Assembly: GCF_001552475.1 (NCBI RefSeq)
Contig: NZ_BCRG01000009.1
Coordinates: 1-64,000, forward strand
Length of the DNA: 64,000 bases
Direction of reading: 5' to 3'
DNA from: Microbacterium oleivorans NBRC 103075
GTDB taxonomy: Bacteria; Actinomycetota; Actinomycetes; Actinomycetales; Microbacteriaceae
In this document: positions 16,910 through 25,990 of the stretch, one piece after another
How the letters are laid out: every line of letters starts with the position of its first letter
Position numbering within the stretch: the stretch's first letter is position 1
Notes under the pieces: model-generated
Seen by the model: the letters and a program-made list of their open reading frames with translations, nothing else
What the model was told of the DNA's origin: nothing
Database searches by the model: none
Made by a program: the position numbers and the translations under genes

Positions 16910-18178
16910 ATGACCTCACCGCCGACTCCCGCCACGGAACCCCTGGCCCTGCTGGGCTCGGCACGCGCCTCGTGGTTCTTCGTCGTCACGGTCTTCCTCA
17001 CCACCGTGGTCCAGGCGCTGGTGTCGCCCACGGTGGCGCTGCTCGAAGGCGCGACCGGGTGGCCGCTGCCCGTCCCGATCGCAGGCACCTACGCGCTCCT
17101 GATCCTCGGGTGCGCGCTCCAAGCCGGTGTCCTCTTCCTCACGCAACGGATGCCGCGACTCACGATCGCCTTCGTCGTCGCGATCCACCTCGCCCTGGCG
17201 ACGGGTCTCTCCGTACCGACCTGGGTGTCCGGGATGTCCCTGCCGATCTCGGTGGCGATCTTCCTCGGAGCGACGCGGCTGAACGCGACCCGGGCCATCG
17301 CGTGGTGCGCGGCCGTGATCGTCGCGGAATCGGTCGTGCTGCTCTGCTGGGCCATGGGGGCGGGCGAGAGCATCGCTGCCGCCGTCGGCTGGCTCGCCAG
17401 CCAGGTCATGTCACTGGCGGCGCCCGCCGTCGGCGGGACGGCGCTCGGGCTCTGGTGGTCGGTGAAGGCGAGGCGGATGCGGGTCGCGCGCGAAGCGGCG
17501 GAAAGCGCCGCGCGCGAGCACGACGAACGCGTCGCCGAGGCTCAGCGGTGCGAGCGGGCGCGCATCGCGCAGGAGCTCCATGACGTCGCCGGGCAGCACC
17601 TGGCGGGGTTGATCACCCTCGCCGATGCGGCCCTCAAGGTTGCTCCGACGCGTGCGGAGCAGGCGCTCGAGCTCCTCCAGGACGTGCGGGACGAGGGCCG
17701 CTTCGCCGCCGCCGGGCTCGCGGGCGCATTGGCCGACCTCCGCGTCGGCGGAGTCGTGTCGTCGGACGCGACGCAGGACCTGCGCGACCTCGACGAGCTC
17801 GTCGGGTTCTGGCGCGCGCGGGGTGCGGTCGTCGCCCTCGACGTCGTGGGGAGCCTCGACTCCCTGCCCGCCGTCGTCTCGGCGACAGCGTTCCGCGGCG
17901 TGCAGGAGGCCCTGACGAACGCCGCGAAGCACGCACCGGGTGCGCCCGTCGACGTCCGCGTGTCCCGGTCTCCCGGGCGCATCAGCGTGGCGGTCGCGAA
18001 CGCCGCTGCGGCGCCCGTGGGCGATCTGTCCGGGATCAGCCTCGGATGGGGACTCAGCGGCATCCGTGAACGCGTCGAGATCCTGGGCGGTTCGCTCTCC
18101 GCAGGTGAGGATGTCGGTGGTGGCTGGAGCCTCGGATTCGTCATCCCCGTGGCTTCGACTGAGGCGGAGCGCTCGTGA
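16910..18178 (+). CDS. Two-component sensor histidine kinase, NarL/DesK type
   Basis: 422 residues from ATG 16910 (M-T-S-P-P-T); 16865 and 16820 are alternative starts. Residues about 20-185 form several hydrophobic helices, a membrane sensor with little outside the bilayer. The HisKA_3 dimerisation helix carries RCERARIAQELHDVAGQHL with the phospho-acceptor His near residue 224. The C-terminal HATPase_c domain shows VQEALTNAAKHAP (N-box) and GWGLSGIRERVEILGGSL (G-box). The stop overlaps the start of the response regulator gene, its evident partner. The stimulus is unknown; small membrane sensors of this type often respond to envelope or lipid state. Confidence 0.88.
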   Translation: MTSPPTPATEPLALLGSARASWFFVVTVFLTTVVQALVSPTVALLEGATGWPLPVPIAGTYALLILGCALQAGVLFLTQRMPRLTIAFVVAIHLALATGLSVPTWVSGMSLPISVAIFLGATRLNATRAIAWCAAVIVAESVVLLCWAMGAGESIAAAVGWLASQVMSLAAPAVGGTALGLWWSVKARRMRVAREAAESAAREHDERVAEAQRCERARIAQELHDVAGQHLAGLITLADAALKVAPTRAEQALELLQDVRDEGRFAAAGLAGALADLRVGGVVSSDATQDLRDLDELVGFWRARGAVVALDVVGSLDSLPAVVSATAFRGVQEALTNAAKHAPGAPVDVRVSRSPGRISVAVANAAAAPVGDLSGISLGWGLSGIRERVEILGGSLSAGEDVGGGWSLGFVIPVASTEAERS

Positions 18179-18840
18179 CTGCCGTGCGCGCGCCGATTCG
18201 AGTCCTCATCGCCGACGACAACCGCTCGGTCCGCAAGGGGCTCCGACTGCAGCTCGAGTCGGCGGGCGGCATCTGCATCGTGGGCGAGGTCGGCAACGGC
18301 ATCGACGCGGTGCGGGTGGCGCAGGCGGAGTCGGTGGATGTCGTCCTGATGGACATGCAGATGCCCGGGCTCAACGGTGCGGATGCCACTCGGCAGCTGC
18401 TCGCCACGCCGGGCGAGGTGCCGGCGGTCATCGTCATGACGAGCTTCGCCGTCGACGGCTACATCACCGACGCGATCGACGCGGGCGCGGTCGGATACCT
18501 GCTGAAGAGCTACGACTCCGACCAGGTCGTCGCCGCCGTCGAGGCCGCGGCCCGCGGAGAAGCGGTCGTGTCCCCTCGGGCTATCGCGCCCGTGCTCCGG
18601 GAGTTCGTCCGACGTCGCGCCCCCGATCCCGACGTCGAGCGGCTCGCGTCGCTGAGCCCGGCGGAACGGCGGGTCGTGTCGATGCTCGCCTCAGGGGTCA
18701 CGGCCAACGAGGCGATCGCGGCTGCTTTGCACGTGTCCGTCCACACGGTCCGCACCCAGCTGCAGTCCGCGCTCCGCAAGGTCGGCGTCGCGGACCGCAC
18801 GCAGCTCGCGCTGTGGGGCGTCCGCAACGGTCTCGACTGA
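18175..18840 (+). CDS. Response regulator, NarL/FixJ family
   Basis: 221 residues from GTG 18175, overlapping the kinase stop by four bases. The receiver domain has the acidic pair ADDN (Asp14-Asp15), the phosphorylation site LMDMQMPG with Asp near residue 60, the Thr/Ser position VMTSF and the conserved Lys in YLLKSYD. The C-terminal LuxR-type HTH (about 150-215) is SLSPAERRVVSMLASGVTANEAIAAALHVSVHTVRTQLQSAL in composition, with the recognition helix at VSVHTVRTQ. Targets are not in evidence; the neighbouring MFS operon is convergent and has its own regulator. Confidence 0.92.
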   Translation: MTAVRAPIRVLIADDNRSVRKGLRLQLESAGGICIVGEVGNGIDAVRVAQAESVDVVLMDMQMPGLNGADATRQLLATPGEVPAVIVMTSFAVDGYITDAIDAGAVGYLLKSYDSDQVVAAVEAAARGEAVVSPRAIAPVLREFVRRRAPDPDVERLASLSPAERRVVSMLASGVTANEAIAAALHVSVHTVRTQLQSALRKVGVADRTQLALWGVRNGLD

Positions 18841-18846
18841 GCGTCG

Positions 18847-18863
18847 GGGTCCTCCGGGGACCC
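18847..18863. terminator. Short GC hairpin between convergent genes
   Basis: GGGTCC (18847-18852) pairs with GGACCC (18858-18863) around a five-base loop, seven bases after the response regulator stop and before the end of the MFS gene. No U-run; a weak or bidirectional terminator. Confidence 0.4.
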
Positions 18864-18925
18864 GAATCGTCGTCGAGCGGGCACGGACGCGGCATCACGC
18901 GTCCCCGGAATGCGGGAGCCGCGGA

Positions 18926-20281
18926 TCAGCGACGCGGCCGAGCCGCGGCATCCGTGTCGTAATCGGGCAACCGGATCGGGGTCGTTCCGGCCACCTCGTC
19001 GCTGAACTCCTCGGGGGCGACGATCGAGATGGGGCGGGTCTCGTCGATCGTCATGGCGAAGCGGCGCGACTCGTGGCAGTGGAGCCGACCCGAGAACAGC
19101 AGCCAGCCGCCGCCGACGGCGAAGGCGACGAGCGCGGCTGCTGCACCGAGGAGGATGGCGGTGCGGGGTCCGAACTCATCGGCCACCCACCCCACGATGG
19201 GGGCTCCGAACGGGGTGCCGCCCATGAGGATCGCCATGTACAGCGCGAGCACCCGGCCGCGCAGGGCGGGTTCGGTCGTCGTCTGCACGTAGCCGTTCGC
19301 GGTCGTCAGGGTCGTGACCGTCGAGAACCCGATCAGCATGAGCGTCGCCGCGTAGGCGATGTAGACCGGCATCGCCGCCGACAGCGCTGACGCGACGGCG
19401 AACAGTCCGAGCCCGCCGATGACCAACCGCAGGCGCGCGCGATCACGGCGTGCGGCGAGCAGGGCTCCCGCGAGAGAGCCGATCGCGAGGATCGAACTGA
19501 GGATGCCGTATCCATCGGCCTGCTGGCCGAACTCGATCGCCATCGTCGACGCGAGGATCGGGAAGTTCATCCCGAACGCTCCCAGCAGGAACACCATGAT
19601 GAACGTCACGACAAGATCGGGACGGCCGGCGACGTAGCGGAGGCCGTCCGCCATCCGCGCCGCGCTCCGAAGCTTCGGTCGCGGCGCGAGTTCCTCGCTG
19701 CGGATGAGTGAGAGCGAGACCAGCATGGCGAGGAACGTCAGTGCGTTGACCAGGAACACCCACCCCGTGCCGACGGCGACGATGACGAGGCCGGCGACGG
19801 CCGGCCCGATCATGCGGGCCGTGTTGAAGGATGCGGCGTTGAGAGCGACGGCGTTCGAGGCGTTCTCGCGGGCGACGAGGTCGGAGACGAACGCCTGACG
19901 CGTCGGGTTGTCGAAGGCGGCGACGACGCCGAGCGCGAAGGCGAAGGCGTACATGGTCCAGAGGTTCATGCTGCCCAGGAGCAGCAGGACGCCGATCGTG
20001 AGTCCGAGCAGCATGAGCGAGCCCTGCGTGACGAACAGCAGCTTGCGCCGGTCGAAACGGTCGGCGACGAGACCCGTGACACCGACGAGAAGGAGGGGCG
20101 GCGCGAACTGGAGCGCCATGGTGATTCCCATGGCGGCGGCGTCGTTGTCGGTCAGCTGCGTCAGGACCACCCAGCTGAGGGCGGTCGCCTGCATCCAGGC
20201 GCCCACGTTCGACACGAGGGCACCGATGAACCAGACGCGATAGTTGAACACCGAGAAGGAGCGGAACATGGCGGAACTCAT
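18926..20281 (-). CDS. MFS efflux transporter
   Basis: 451 residues from ATG 20281 (M-S-S-A-M-F); the longer frame overlaps the MarR gene in the same direction and is not needed. The profile is twelve membrane helices of the major facilitator superfamily, with the loop 2-3 motif LVADRFDRRKLL and ARENASNAVALNAASFNTARMIGPAVAG in helix 5, the pattern of DHA3-type exporters such as the enterobactin exporter EntS and macrolide pumps. The C-terminal tail is hydrophilic. Its ATG overlaps the marR stop (ATGA), so the repressor and the pump share one message. A drug or metabolite exporter controlled by that MarR protein is the likely role. Confidence 0.9.
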   Translation of the reverse strand: MSSAMFRSFSVFNYRVWFIGALVSNVGAWMQATALSWVVLTQLTDNDAAAMGITMALQFAPPLLLVGVTGLVADRFDRRKLLFVTQGSLMLLGLTIGVLLLLGSMNLWTMYAFAFALGVVAAFDNPTRQAFVSDLVARENASNAVALNAASFNTARMIGPAVAGLVIVAVGTGWVFLVNALTFLAMLVSLSLIRSEELAPRPKLRSAARMADGLRYVAGRPDLVVTFIMVFLLGAFGMNFPILASTMAIEFGQQADGYGILSSILAIGSLAGALLAARRDRARLRLVIGGLGLFAVASALSAAMPVYIAYAATLMLIGFSTVTTLTTANGYVQTTTEPALRGRVLALYMAILMGGTPFGAPIVGWVADEFGPRTAILLGAAAALVAFAVGGGWLLFSGRLHCHESRRFAMTIDETRPISIVAPEEFSDEVAGTTPIRLPDYDTDAAARPRR

Positions 20282-20724
20282 CGGCCGGCCACCTCCTGCA
20301 TGATGGCGGCGGCCTCGGCGAGGGTTGCCCGCTGCGCATCCGACAGTTCTTCCAGGGCTTCTTCGAGCCACGAATCGCGTCGACGTACGGTCTCGACGAC
20401 GACCTCTCGGCCCGGCTCGGTCAGGGTGATGACGACCTTGCGACGGTCGTTCTCGTCGGGAGTGCGGGTGAGATAGTCGAGTTCTTCGAGGCAGTTGACG
20501 GTGCGATTCATCGATGGCGCCGAGACGCGCTCGCGCTCAGCCAGCTCGCCGAGCGTGTGCGGGCCGTGGACCTTGAGGGCGGCGAGGACGGCGAACTGCC
20601 CGTCGCTCATCGTGTCGACGGCGCGCTGCGAGCGGAGACGACGAGCGAGGCGGAACGTCGCCATGCGGAAATCGGATGCCGCGTGCGCCAGATCCGTCGT
20701 CGTCTCCTCGGATGCGCTGCTCAT
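20278..20724 (-). CDS. MarR-family transcriptional regulator
   Basis: 148 residues, winged helix-turn-helix. DGQFAVLAALKVHGPHTLGELAERERVSAPSMNRTVNCLEEL in composition gives the DNA-reading helices (recognition helix SAPSMNRTVNCLEE), and YLTRTPDENDRRKVVITLTEPG is the wing with the conserved DxRxxxV/L element. The C-terminal helix mediates dimerisation. As first gene of the MFS operon it is expected to repress itself and the pump, with release by a small phenolic or drug ligand. The 73-base divergent region to the alpha/beta hydrolase gene contains an inverted repeat that overlaps its own -10 box. Confidence 0.92.
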   Translation of the reverse strand: MSSASEETTTDLAHAASDFRMATFRLARRLRSQRAVDTMSDGQFAVLAALKVHGPHTLGELAERERVSAPSMNRTVNCLEELDYLTRTPDENDRRKVVITLTEPGREVVVETVRRRDSWLEEALEELSDAQRATLAEAAAIMQEVAGR

Positions 20725-20730
20725 ATTTGT

Positions 20731-20756
20731 TTAGCATAGCTCATTAGTTTGGCTAA
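20731..20756. promoter_or_regulatory. Candidate MarR operator over the marR promoter
   Basis: TTAGC (20731-20735) and GCTAA (20752-20756) form an inverted repeat in an AT-rich patch. It covers the reverse-strand TATGCT -10 box (20733-20738), which lies eight bases before the marR ATG (leaderless layout). Such overlap suits autorepression and could also affect the divergent hydrolase gene. Confidence 0.5.
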
Positions 20757-20784
20757 CGGCTGAGAGGGCAGCCCTTCCGGCCCC

Positions 20785-20790
20785 TAGGAT
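20785..20790 (+). promoter_or_regulatory. Leaderless-type -10 box for the hydrolase-lplA-methyltransferase operon
   Basis: TAGGAT seven bases before ATG 20798; no ribosome binding site. Confidence 0.5.
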
Positions 20791-20797
20791 TCGACGC

Positions 20798-21700
20798 ATG
20801 CCCGAGTTCATCGATGCACACGGCATCGCGATCGTCTACGACGTCCACCAGGCCCAGGGGGCCGAGCGCGGAGTCGTCCAGCTCCTCCACGGCGTCGGCG
20901 AGCACGCCGGCCGTTACGGCGGCCTCATCGCCGCGCTCACGGCCGACGGGTTCACTGTCTATGCCGACGACCACCGCGGTCACGGCCGCACCGGGCTCCG
21001 TCAGCACGGCGGCGACCCCTCGCGCCTCGGCCGGCTCGGACCCGGTGGCCTTCGGGCCACCGTCGCGGGGCTGCAGCAGTTCACCGGGATCATCCGGCGC
21101 GCGAACCTCGGGCTGCCGCTCGTCCTCCTCGGGCACTCGTGGGGATCGTTCCTCGCTCAGAAGCTCGTGAACCTCGACCCGCGCGCCTACGACGCGGTCG
21201 TCCTCTCCGGCTCATCTCTGCTCTGGCCCGGCGCCCTCAACGCCGCCCCCCTCAACAAGCGCTGGGCCGGAACGGACGCGACCGGGGTCGAGTGGCTCTC
21301 GACGGATGCCGCGGTCGGCCGCGCGTTCCTCGATGACCCGCTCACGACCCTCGTCCCCCTGCCGAAGCTCTTTGGCCCGCTCGACACGCTGCGGCTCATC
21401 GGCAAGCCCCGAAAGGACCTCGGCGTCGCCCTTCCTGTCCTCCTCATGGTCGGTCGCGACGATCCGGTGGGCGGCCCGCGGAGCGTCCACCGCCTCGCCG
21501 ACGCCTACCGCTCGCGCTCCGGGCTGACGGATGTGACGACGCTCGTCTACCCCGACGCGCGGCACGAGATCTTCAACGAGCACTGCGCCCCGGAGGCCTT
21601 CGCCGACCTCGTCGCCTGGCTCGATGCGCGCATCGCGCGACGGGATGAGGCATCCGTCACCGACAGTGCACCCGCACCCGCCGCGGACACAGGAGAATAA
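20798..21700 (+). CDS. Alpha/beta hydrolase, monoacylglycerol-lipase type
   Basis: 300 residues of the serine aminopeptidase S33 / monoacylglycerol lipase group. Visible: LLHGVGEHAGRYGGL (oxyanion HG and EH pair, about residues 29-43), DDHRGHGRT, the nucleophile elbow LGHSWGSF with Ser near 114, LLMVGRDDPVGG with the Asp, and YPDARHEIFNE with the His. No signal peptide, so cytoplasmic; the ester substrate is unknown. It heads an operon with a lipoate ligase gene (four-base gap) and a DNA methyltransferase gene. Divergent from marR. Confidence 0.88.
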   Translation: MPEFIDAHGIAIVYDVHQAQGAERGVVQLLHGVGEHAGRYGGLIAALTADGFTVYADDHRGHGRTGLRQHGGDPSRLGRLGPGGLRATVAGLQQFTGIIRRANLGLPLVLLGHSWGSFLAQKLVNLDPRAYDAVVLSGSSLLWPGALNAAPLNKRWAGTDATGVEWLSTDAAVGRAFLDDPLTTLVPLPKLFGPLDTLRLIGKPRKDLGVALPVLLMVGRDDPVGGPRSVHRLADAYRSRSGLTDVTTLVYPDARHEIFNEHCAPEAFADLVAWLDARIARRDEASVTDSAPAPAADTGE

Positions 21701-21704
21701 GACC

Positions 21705-22754
21705 ATGCACGGCGAGTACAAGGTCCCTGGCGGCAAGCTGGTCGTCGTCGACCTCGAGGTGGAGGACGGCCGCATCGCGGACTTCCATCTCGCGGGCGAC
21801 TTCTTCCTCGAACCCGACGACGCGCTCGCCGACATCGACGCGGCGGTGACAGGCCTCCCCACCGAGGCCGACGTCCCGACGATCGCGGCCGCCGTCCGCG
21901 GAGCGCTCCCCGAAGGGGCGCAGCTGCTCGGGTTCACGCCCGAAGCGGTCGCCACCGCCGTCCGCCGTGCACTCATCGTCGCACCCGGCTGGGCGGAATT
22001 CGAGTGGGAGGTCATCCACGACGAGGCTGTCTCGCCGGCGATGAACCTCGCGCTCGACGAGGTCCTGACCGCTCGTGTCGGCGACGGCCGCCGGACCCCC
22101 ACGCTCCGCATCTGGGAGTGGAGCGAGAACGCCGTCGTCATCGGCTCGTTCCAGTCGTATCGCAACGAGGTCGACCCCGACGGTGCCGCCAGGCACGGCT
22201 TCCAGGTCGTCCGCCGCATCTCCGGCGGAGGGGCGATGCTCATGGCCGCGAACTCGATCGTCACCTATTCGCTGTACGTTCCGGCATCCCTCGTCGCAGG
22301 CATGACCTTCGCGGACTCCTACGCCTTCCTCGACGACTGGGTGCTGCACGCGCTCCGTTCGCTCGGGATCGATGCGACCTACCAGCCGCTCAACGACATC
22401 GCGTCGTCGAAGGGCAAGATCGGCGGCGCTGCGCAGAAGCGTCTCGCCAACGGGGGAGTGCTGCACCACGCGACCCTCAGCTACGACATGGACGGCCAGG
22501 TGCTGACCGAAGTCCTCCGGATCGGGCGCGAGAAGCTCTCCGACAAAGGCACGGCCTCCGCGGCGAAGCGGGTCGATCCGCTCCGGAGCCAGACCGGCCT
22601 GCCGCGCGCCGAGATCATCGAGCGCTTCAAGGAGACCTTCACCTCGCTGTACGACGCAAAGCCGGGGTCGATCTCCGCGGAGGAGTACGCCGACGCCGAG
22701 GCCCTCGTCGAGTCGAAGTTCTCGACGGACGCCTGGCTCCGCCGCGTTCCGTGA
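21705..22754 (+). CDS. lplA: Lipoate--protein ligase with N-terminal accessory domain
   Basis: 349 residues from ATG 21705, with GGAGAA upstream. It activates free lipoate as lipoyl-AMP and transfers it to lipoyl domains of 2-oxoacid dehydrogenases and GcvH. The catalytic domain (about 95-349) has RIWEWSENAVVIGSFQS, the lipoate-binding RRISGGGAML and the active Lys region KGKIGGAAQKR. Residues 1 to about 90 (GEYKVPGGKLVVVDLEVEDG, then LAGDFFLEP) look like the small accessory domain that lies at the C-terminus of E. coli LplA, so domain order is swapped. Its stop overlaps the methyltransferase start. Confidence 0.9.
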   Translation: MHGEYKVPGGKLVVVDLEVEDGRIADFHLAGDFFLEPDDALADIDAAVTGLPTEADVPTIAAAVRGALPEGAQLLGFTPEAVATAVRRALIVAPGWAEFEWEVIHDEAVSPAMNLALDEVLTARVGDGRRTPTLRIWEWSENAVVIGSFQSYRNEVDPDGAARHGFQVVRRISGGGAMLMAANSIVTYSLYVPASLVAGMTFADSYAFLDDWVLHALRSLGIDATYQPLNDIASSKGKIGGAAQKRLANGGVLHHATLSYDMDGQVLTEVLRIGREKLSDKGTASAAKRVDPLRSQTGLPRAEIIERFKETFTSLYDAKPGSISAEEYADAEALVESKFSTDAWLRRVP

Positions 22755-23614
22755 CCGTCGAGATCCACCTCGGCGACAACCTCGAGGTCGCCCGGCGCCT
22801 GCCGGACGCCTCGTTCGCGCTCGTCTACCTCGATCCGCCCTTCAACACGGGACGCAGGCAGGAACGCGCGATCGAGTCCGCGGTCCGCACGGAGGGGTTG
22901 CAGCCCGACCCCGACGCACCTGCTCCGCCCGTCGGTCTCGTCAAGGGCGGCTTCCGGGGCAGCTCCTACGCCCGCACGCGCGGTGCGCTGAAGCTCTACG
23001 ACGATCGGTTCGACGACTATTGGGGCTTCCTCGAGCCGCGGTTGCGTGAGGCGTGGCGGCTGCTCTCCGACGACGGCACCCTCTACCTTCACCTCGACTA
23101 CCGCGAGGCCCACTACGCCAAGGTGATGCTGGATGCGGTCTTCGGCCGCCACTGCTTCCTCAACGAGCTCATCTGGGCCTACGACTACGGGGCGAAGTCG
23201 CGCAAGCGCTGGCCGAGCAAGCACGACACGATCCTCGTCTACGTAAAGGACCCGTCCGCGTACTTCTTCGACTCGGATGCGGTCGACCGAGAGCCCTACA
23301 TGGCTCCCGGCCTCGTGACGCCCGAGAAGGCGGCGCGCGGCAAGCTGCCGACGGACGTCTGGTGGCACACGATCGTTCCCACGTCGGGTCGCGAGAAGAC
23401 CGGTTACCCGACCCAGAAGCCCGAGGGGATCCTGCGCCGCATGGTGCAGGCGTCGAGCCGTCCGGGGGACCGGGTCCTCGACCTCTTCGCCGGATCCGGC
23501 ACGACCGGCGCGGTCGCCGATGGGCTCGGCCGTGACGCCGTCCTCGTCGACCACAGCCCCGACGCGCTCGCCGTCATGCGTGCGCGAATCCCCGACGCGC
23601 TCGTGGTCGGCTGA
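22751..23614 (+). CDS. Orphan site-specific DNA methyltransferase (adenine or N4-cytosine)
   Basis: 287 residues from GTG 22751, overlapping the lplA stop. Motif IV YLDPPFNTG comes first (DPPF at 28-31) and the SAM-binding motif I DLFAGSGTTGAV near residue 244 comes last, the beta-class order of amino-methyltransferases. The Mod-like middle includes YDDRFDDYWGFL, LYLHLDYREAHY, ELIWAYDYGAKSRKRW and GYPTQKPEGILRRM. There is no restriction nuclease or specificity subunit nearby, so it is an orphan enzyme, perhaps for regulation or protection. The recognition site is unknown. Being third in an operon with a lipoate ligase is odd. Confidence 0.9.
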   Translation: MTVEIHLGDNLEVARRLPDASFALVYLDPPFNTGRRQERAIESAVRTEGLQPDPDAPAPPVGLVKGGFRGSSYARTRGALKLYDDRFDDYWGFLEPRLREAWRLLSDDGTLYLHLDYREAHYAKVMLDAVFGRHCFLNELIWAYDYGAKSRKRWPSKHDTILVYVKDPSAYFFDSDAVDREPYMAPGLVTPEKAARGKLPTDVWWHTIVPTSGREKTGYPTQKPEGILRRMVQASSRPGDRVLDLFAGSGTTGAVADGLGRDAVLVDHSPDALAVMRARIPDALVVG

Positions 23615-23616
23615 GC

Positions 23617-24138
23617 TCAGCCGCGACGGATGCGGGGCGCCAGAGCGCGCAGCCGGGCGACGTCGGCGTCGTCCAGCAGCTCGCGCGGCAGGATCATCGC
23701 CGGCCCGATGAGTCCGTGGATGCGCACCATCACCGAGTGCGGCGCCGTCGAGATGCGCCAGAGGGCGGATGCCGCGACCGTGAGACTCGTGGCCGAGGTG
23801 GTCACGGTCACCCCGGTGTCGCTGACTGTCACGGTCAGGTGCTCCCCGCTCGGGTAGAGGCCCTCGATGACGCGGGTGAGCTTCTGCGTCCCCAGGTGGC
23901 GGATCGCGACGAACCCGATCGCGATGACCAGCCCCCAGAATGCGGCCAGGATCAAGGAGCGGAAGTTCCCGTTGAGCGCGAACGTCCCGAATCCGAAGAG
24001 AAGGACGATCGCCGCCCCGCCGATCCACAGCGCCGGCTGCTTCTTCCGTTGGTGGTCCCGCGCGAGACGCCTCGAGAGCGCGTGATCGACGACCATGCTC
24101 TTGCTGGTATCCGTGTGCTGCACCGCGGCATCCGTCAT
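23617..24138 (-). CDS. Membrane protein with two helices and a YcxB-like cytoplasmic domain
   Basis: 173 residues from ATG 24138 (M-T-D-A-A-V), with GAGGGGG upstream. After a polar, basic segment (SRRLARDHQRKKQP) there are two adjacent membrane helices, about residues 37-53 and 60-75, then a beta-rich domain of about 95 residues ending in MILPRELLDDADVARLRAL. The hairpin-of-helices plus beta domain is the YcxB/PH-like layout, of unknown function. The gene ends two bases from the methyltransferase stop on the other strand. Family match is by general shape only. Confidence 0.65.
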   Translation of the reverse strand: MTDAAVQHTDTSKSMVVDHALSRRLARDHQRKKQPALWIGGAAIVLLFGFGTFALNGNFRSLILAAFWGLVIAIGFVAIRHLGTQKLTRVIEGLYPSGEHLTVTVSDTGVTVTTSATSLTVAASALWRISTAPHSVMVRIHGLIGPAMILPRELLDDADVARLRALAPRIRRG

Positions 24139-24200
24139 CGCGACCCCCTCGCTCGTGCACTCATCGTGGCATGACCCGCGCTCGCGTTCCCACCACCGGA

Positions 24201-24260
24201 TCGAGAAACGGTGTCCGGGATGACACGCGAGCGTGTCCCGTCCCGGACGCCGTTTCTCGA
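24201..24260. repeat. 60-base imperfect palindrome with nested hairpin
   Basis: Arms 24201-24220 and 24241-24260 are 20-base inverted repeats with one mismatch (outer half TCGAGAAACGG / CCGTTTCTCGA). The centre holds a second perfect inverted repeat GACACGC-GA-GCGTGTC at 24222-24237. It begins six bases after the stop of the reverse-strand hydrolase gene, so it may act as its terminator, although there is no U-run. The size and nesting look more like a dispersed REP-type element. Confidence 0.75.
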
Positions 24261-24266
24261 GGAGGT

Positions 24267-25151
<885 letters not shown>

Positions 25152-25222
25152 CTACGGTCGGCACCTCTTGTCGGCCACAGCTTGACGGATCCTTCGTCGA
25201 CCGTTCACCGGCACCTCGCCGC

Positions 25223-25228
25223 TACCGT
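25223..25228 (+). promoter_or_regulatory. Leaderless-type -10 box for pxpA
   Basis: TACCGT six bases before ATG 25235, without ribosome binding site. Confidence 0.45.
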
Positions 25229-25234
25229 TGCTTC

Positions 25235-25990
25235 ATGGCGTCGATCGACCTGAATGCGGACCTCGGTGAGACCGTCGACGGCGCCCCCACCGCGGACGAT
25301 GAGGCGATGTTCGCCGTCGTCTCGAGCGCGTCAGTCGCGTGCGGCGGCCACGCGGGCGACGCCGCCTCCATGACGGACGCGGTCCGCCGCGCGGCCGCGC
25401 GGGGCGTCGCAGTCGGGGCTCATCCGTCCTTCCTCGACCGAGCAGGGTTCGGGCGCGTCGCGCTCGCCGTCCCACCGACGCTCCTCCGCGAGCAGGTGCG
25501 GGAGCAGCTTGTCGCGCTCGCCGAGGCCGGTGCCGACCTCCGCTACGTGAAGCCGCACGGCGCGCTCTACCACGCGGTGTCGGCGCAGCTCGAGGCGGCG
25601 AACGCCGTCGCCGCTGCCGTCGCGGACGTGTCGCACGACCTCGGCAGGCCCCTGCCGGTGCTTGGGATGCCGGGGGCGATCGTCGACGCCGCGGCGGCGC
25701 AGGGACTTCCCTTCGTGGTCGAGGCATTCCTCGATCGCGGATACCTGCCCAGCGGCTCCCTCGTCCCCCGCACCGAACCGGGTGCGCTCCTGCACGACGC
25801 CGACCGGGTCGCCGCGCGTGCCGTGACGCTCGTGCGCGACGGCGTCGTCGAGGCTGTCGACGGATCGGCGATCCGGGTGCAGCCGGCATCCCTCTGTCTC
25901 CACGGCGACACGGTCGGCTCGGTCGCGATGGCGCGGGCCGTGCGCGCGGCGCTCGACGCCGCGGGGATCGCGGTACGCGCGCCGTGGTGA
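25235..25990 (+). CDS. pxpA: 5-oxoprolinase subunit A (LamB/YcsF family)
   Basis: 251 residues with the family opening IDLNADLGETVDGAP, then SSASVACGGHAGD, GAHPSFLDRAGFGR and YVKPHGALYH, the conserved metal/active-site blocks of YcsF proteins, and CLHGDTVGS at the C-terminus. With PxpB and PxpC it forms the ATP-dependent prokaryotic 5-oxoprolinase that turns the damage metabolite pyroglutamate into glutamate. Its TGA overlaps the GTG of the following pxpBC gene. Confidence 0.95.
   Translation: MASIDLNADLGETVDGAPTADDEAMFAVVSSASVACGGHAGDAASMTDAVRRAAARGVAVGAHPSFLDRAGFGRVALAVPPTLLREQVREQLVALAEAGADLRYVKPHGALYHAVSAQLEAANAVAAAVADVSHDLGRPLPVLGMPGAIVDAAAAQGLPFVVEAFLDRGYLPSGSLVPRTEPGALLHDADRVAARAVTLVRDGVVEAVDGSAIRVQPASLCLHGDTVGSVAMARAVRAALDAAGIAVRAPW

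Noticed and set aside
22004..22750. Upstream extension of the methyltransferase frame into lplA
   Set aside because: Arg-rich shadow of lplA; GTG 22751 fits overlap coupling and family length.
22751..23614. Restriction-modification system
   Set aside because: Only a methyltransferase is present; neighbouring genes are a lipoate ligase and a YcxB-like membrane protein, with no nuclease or specificity motif.
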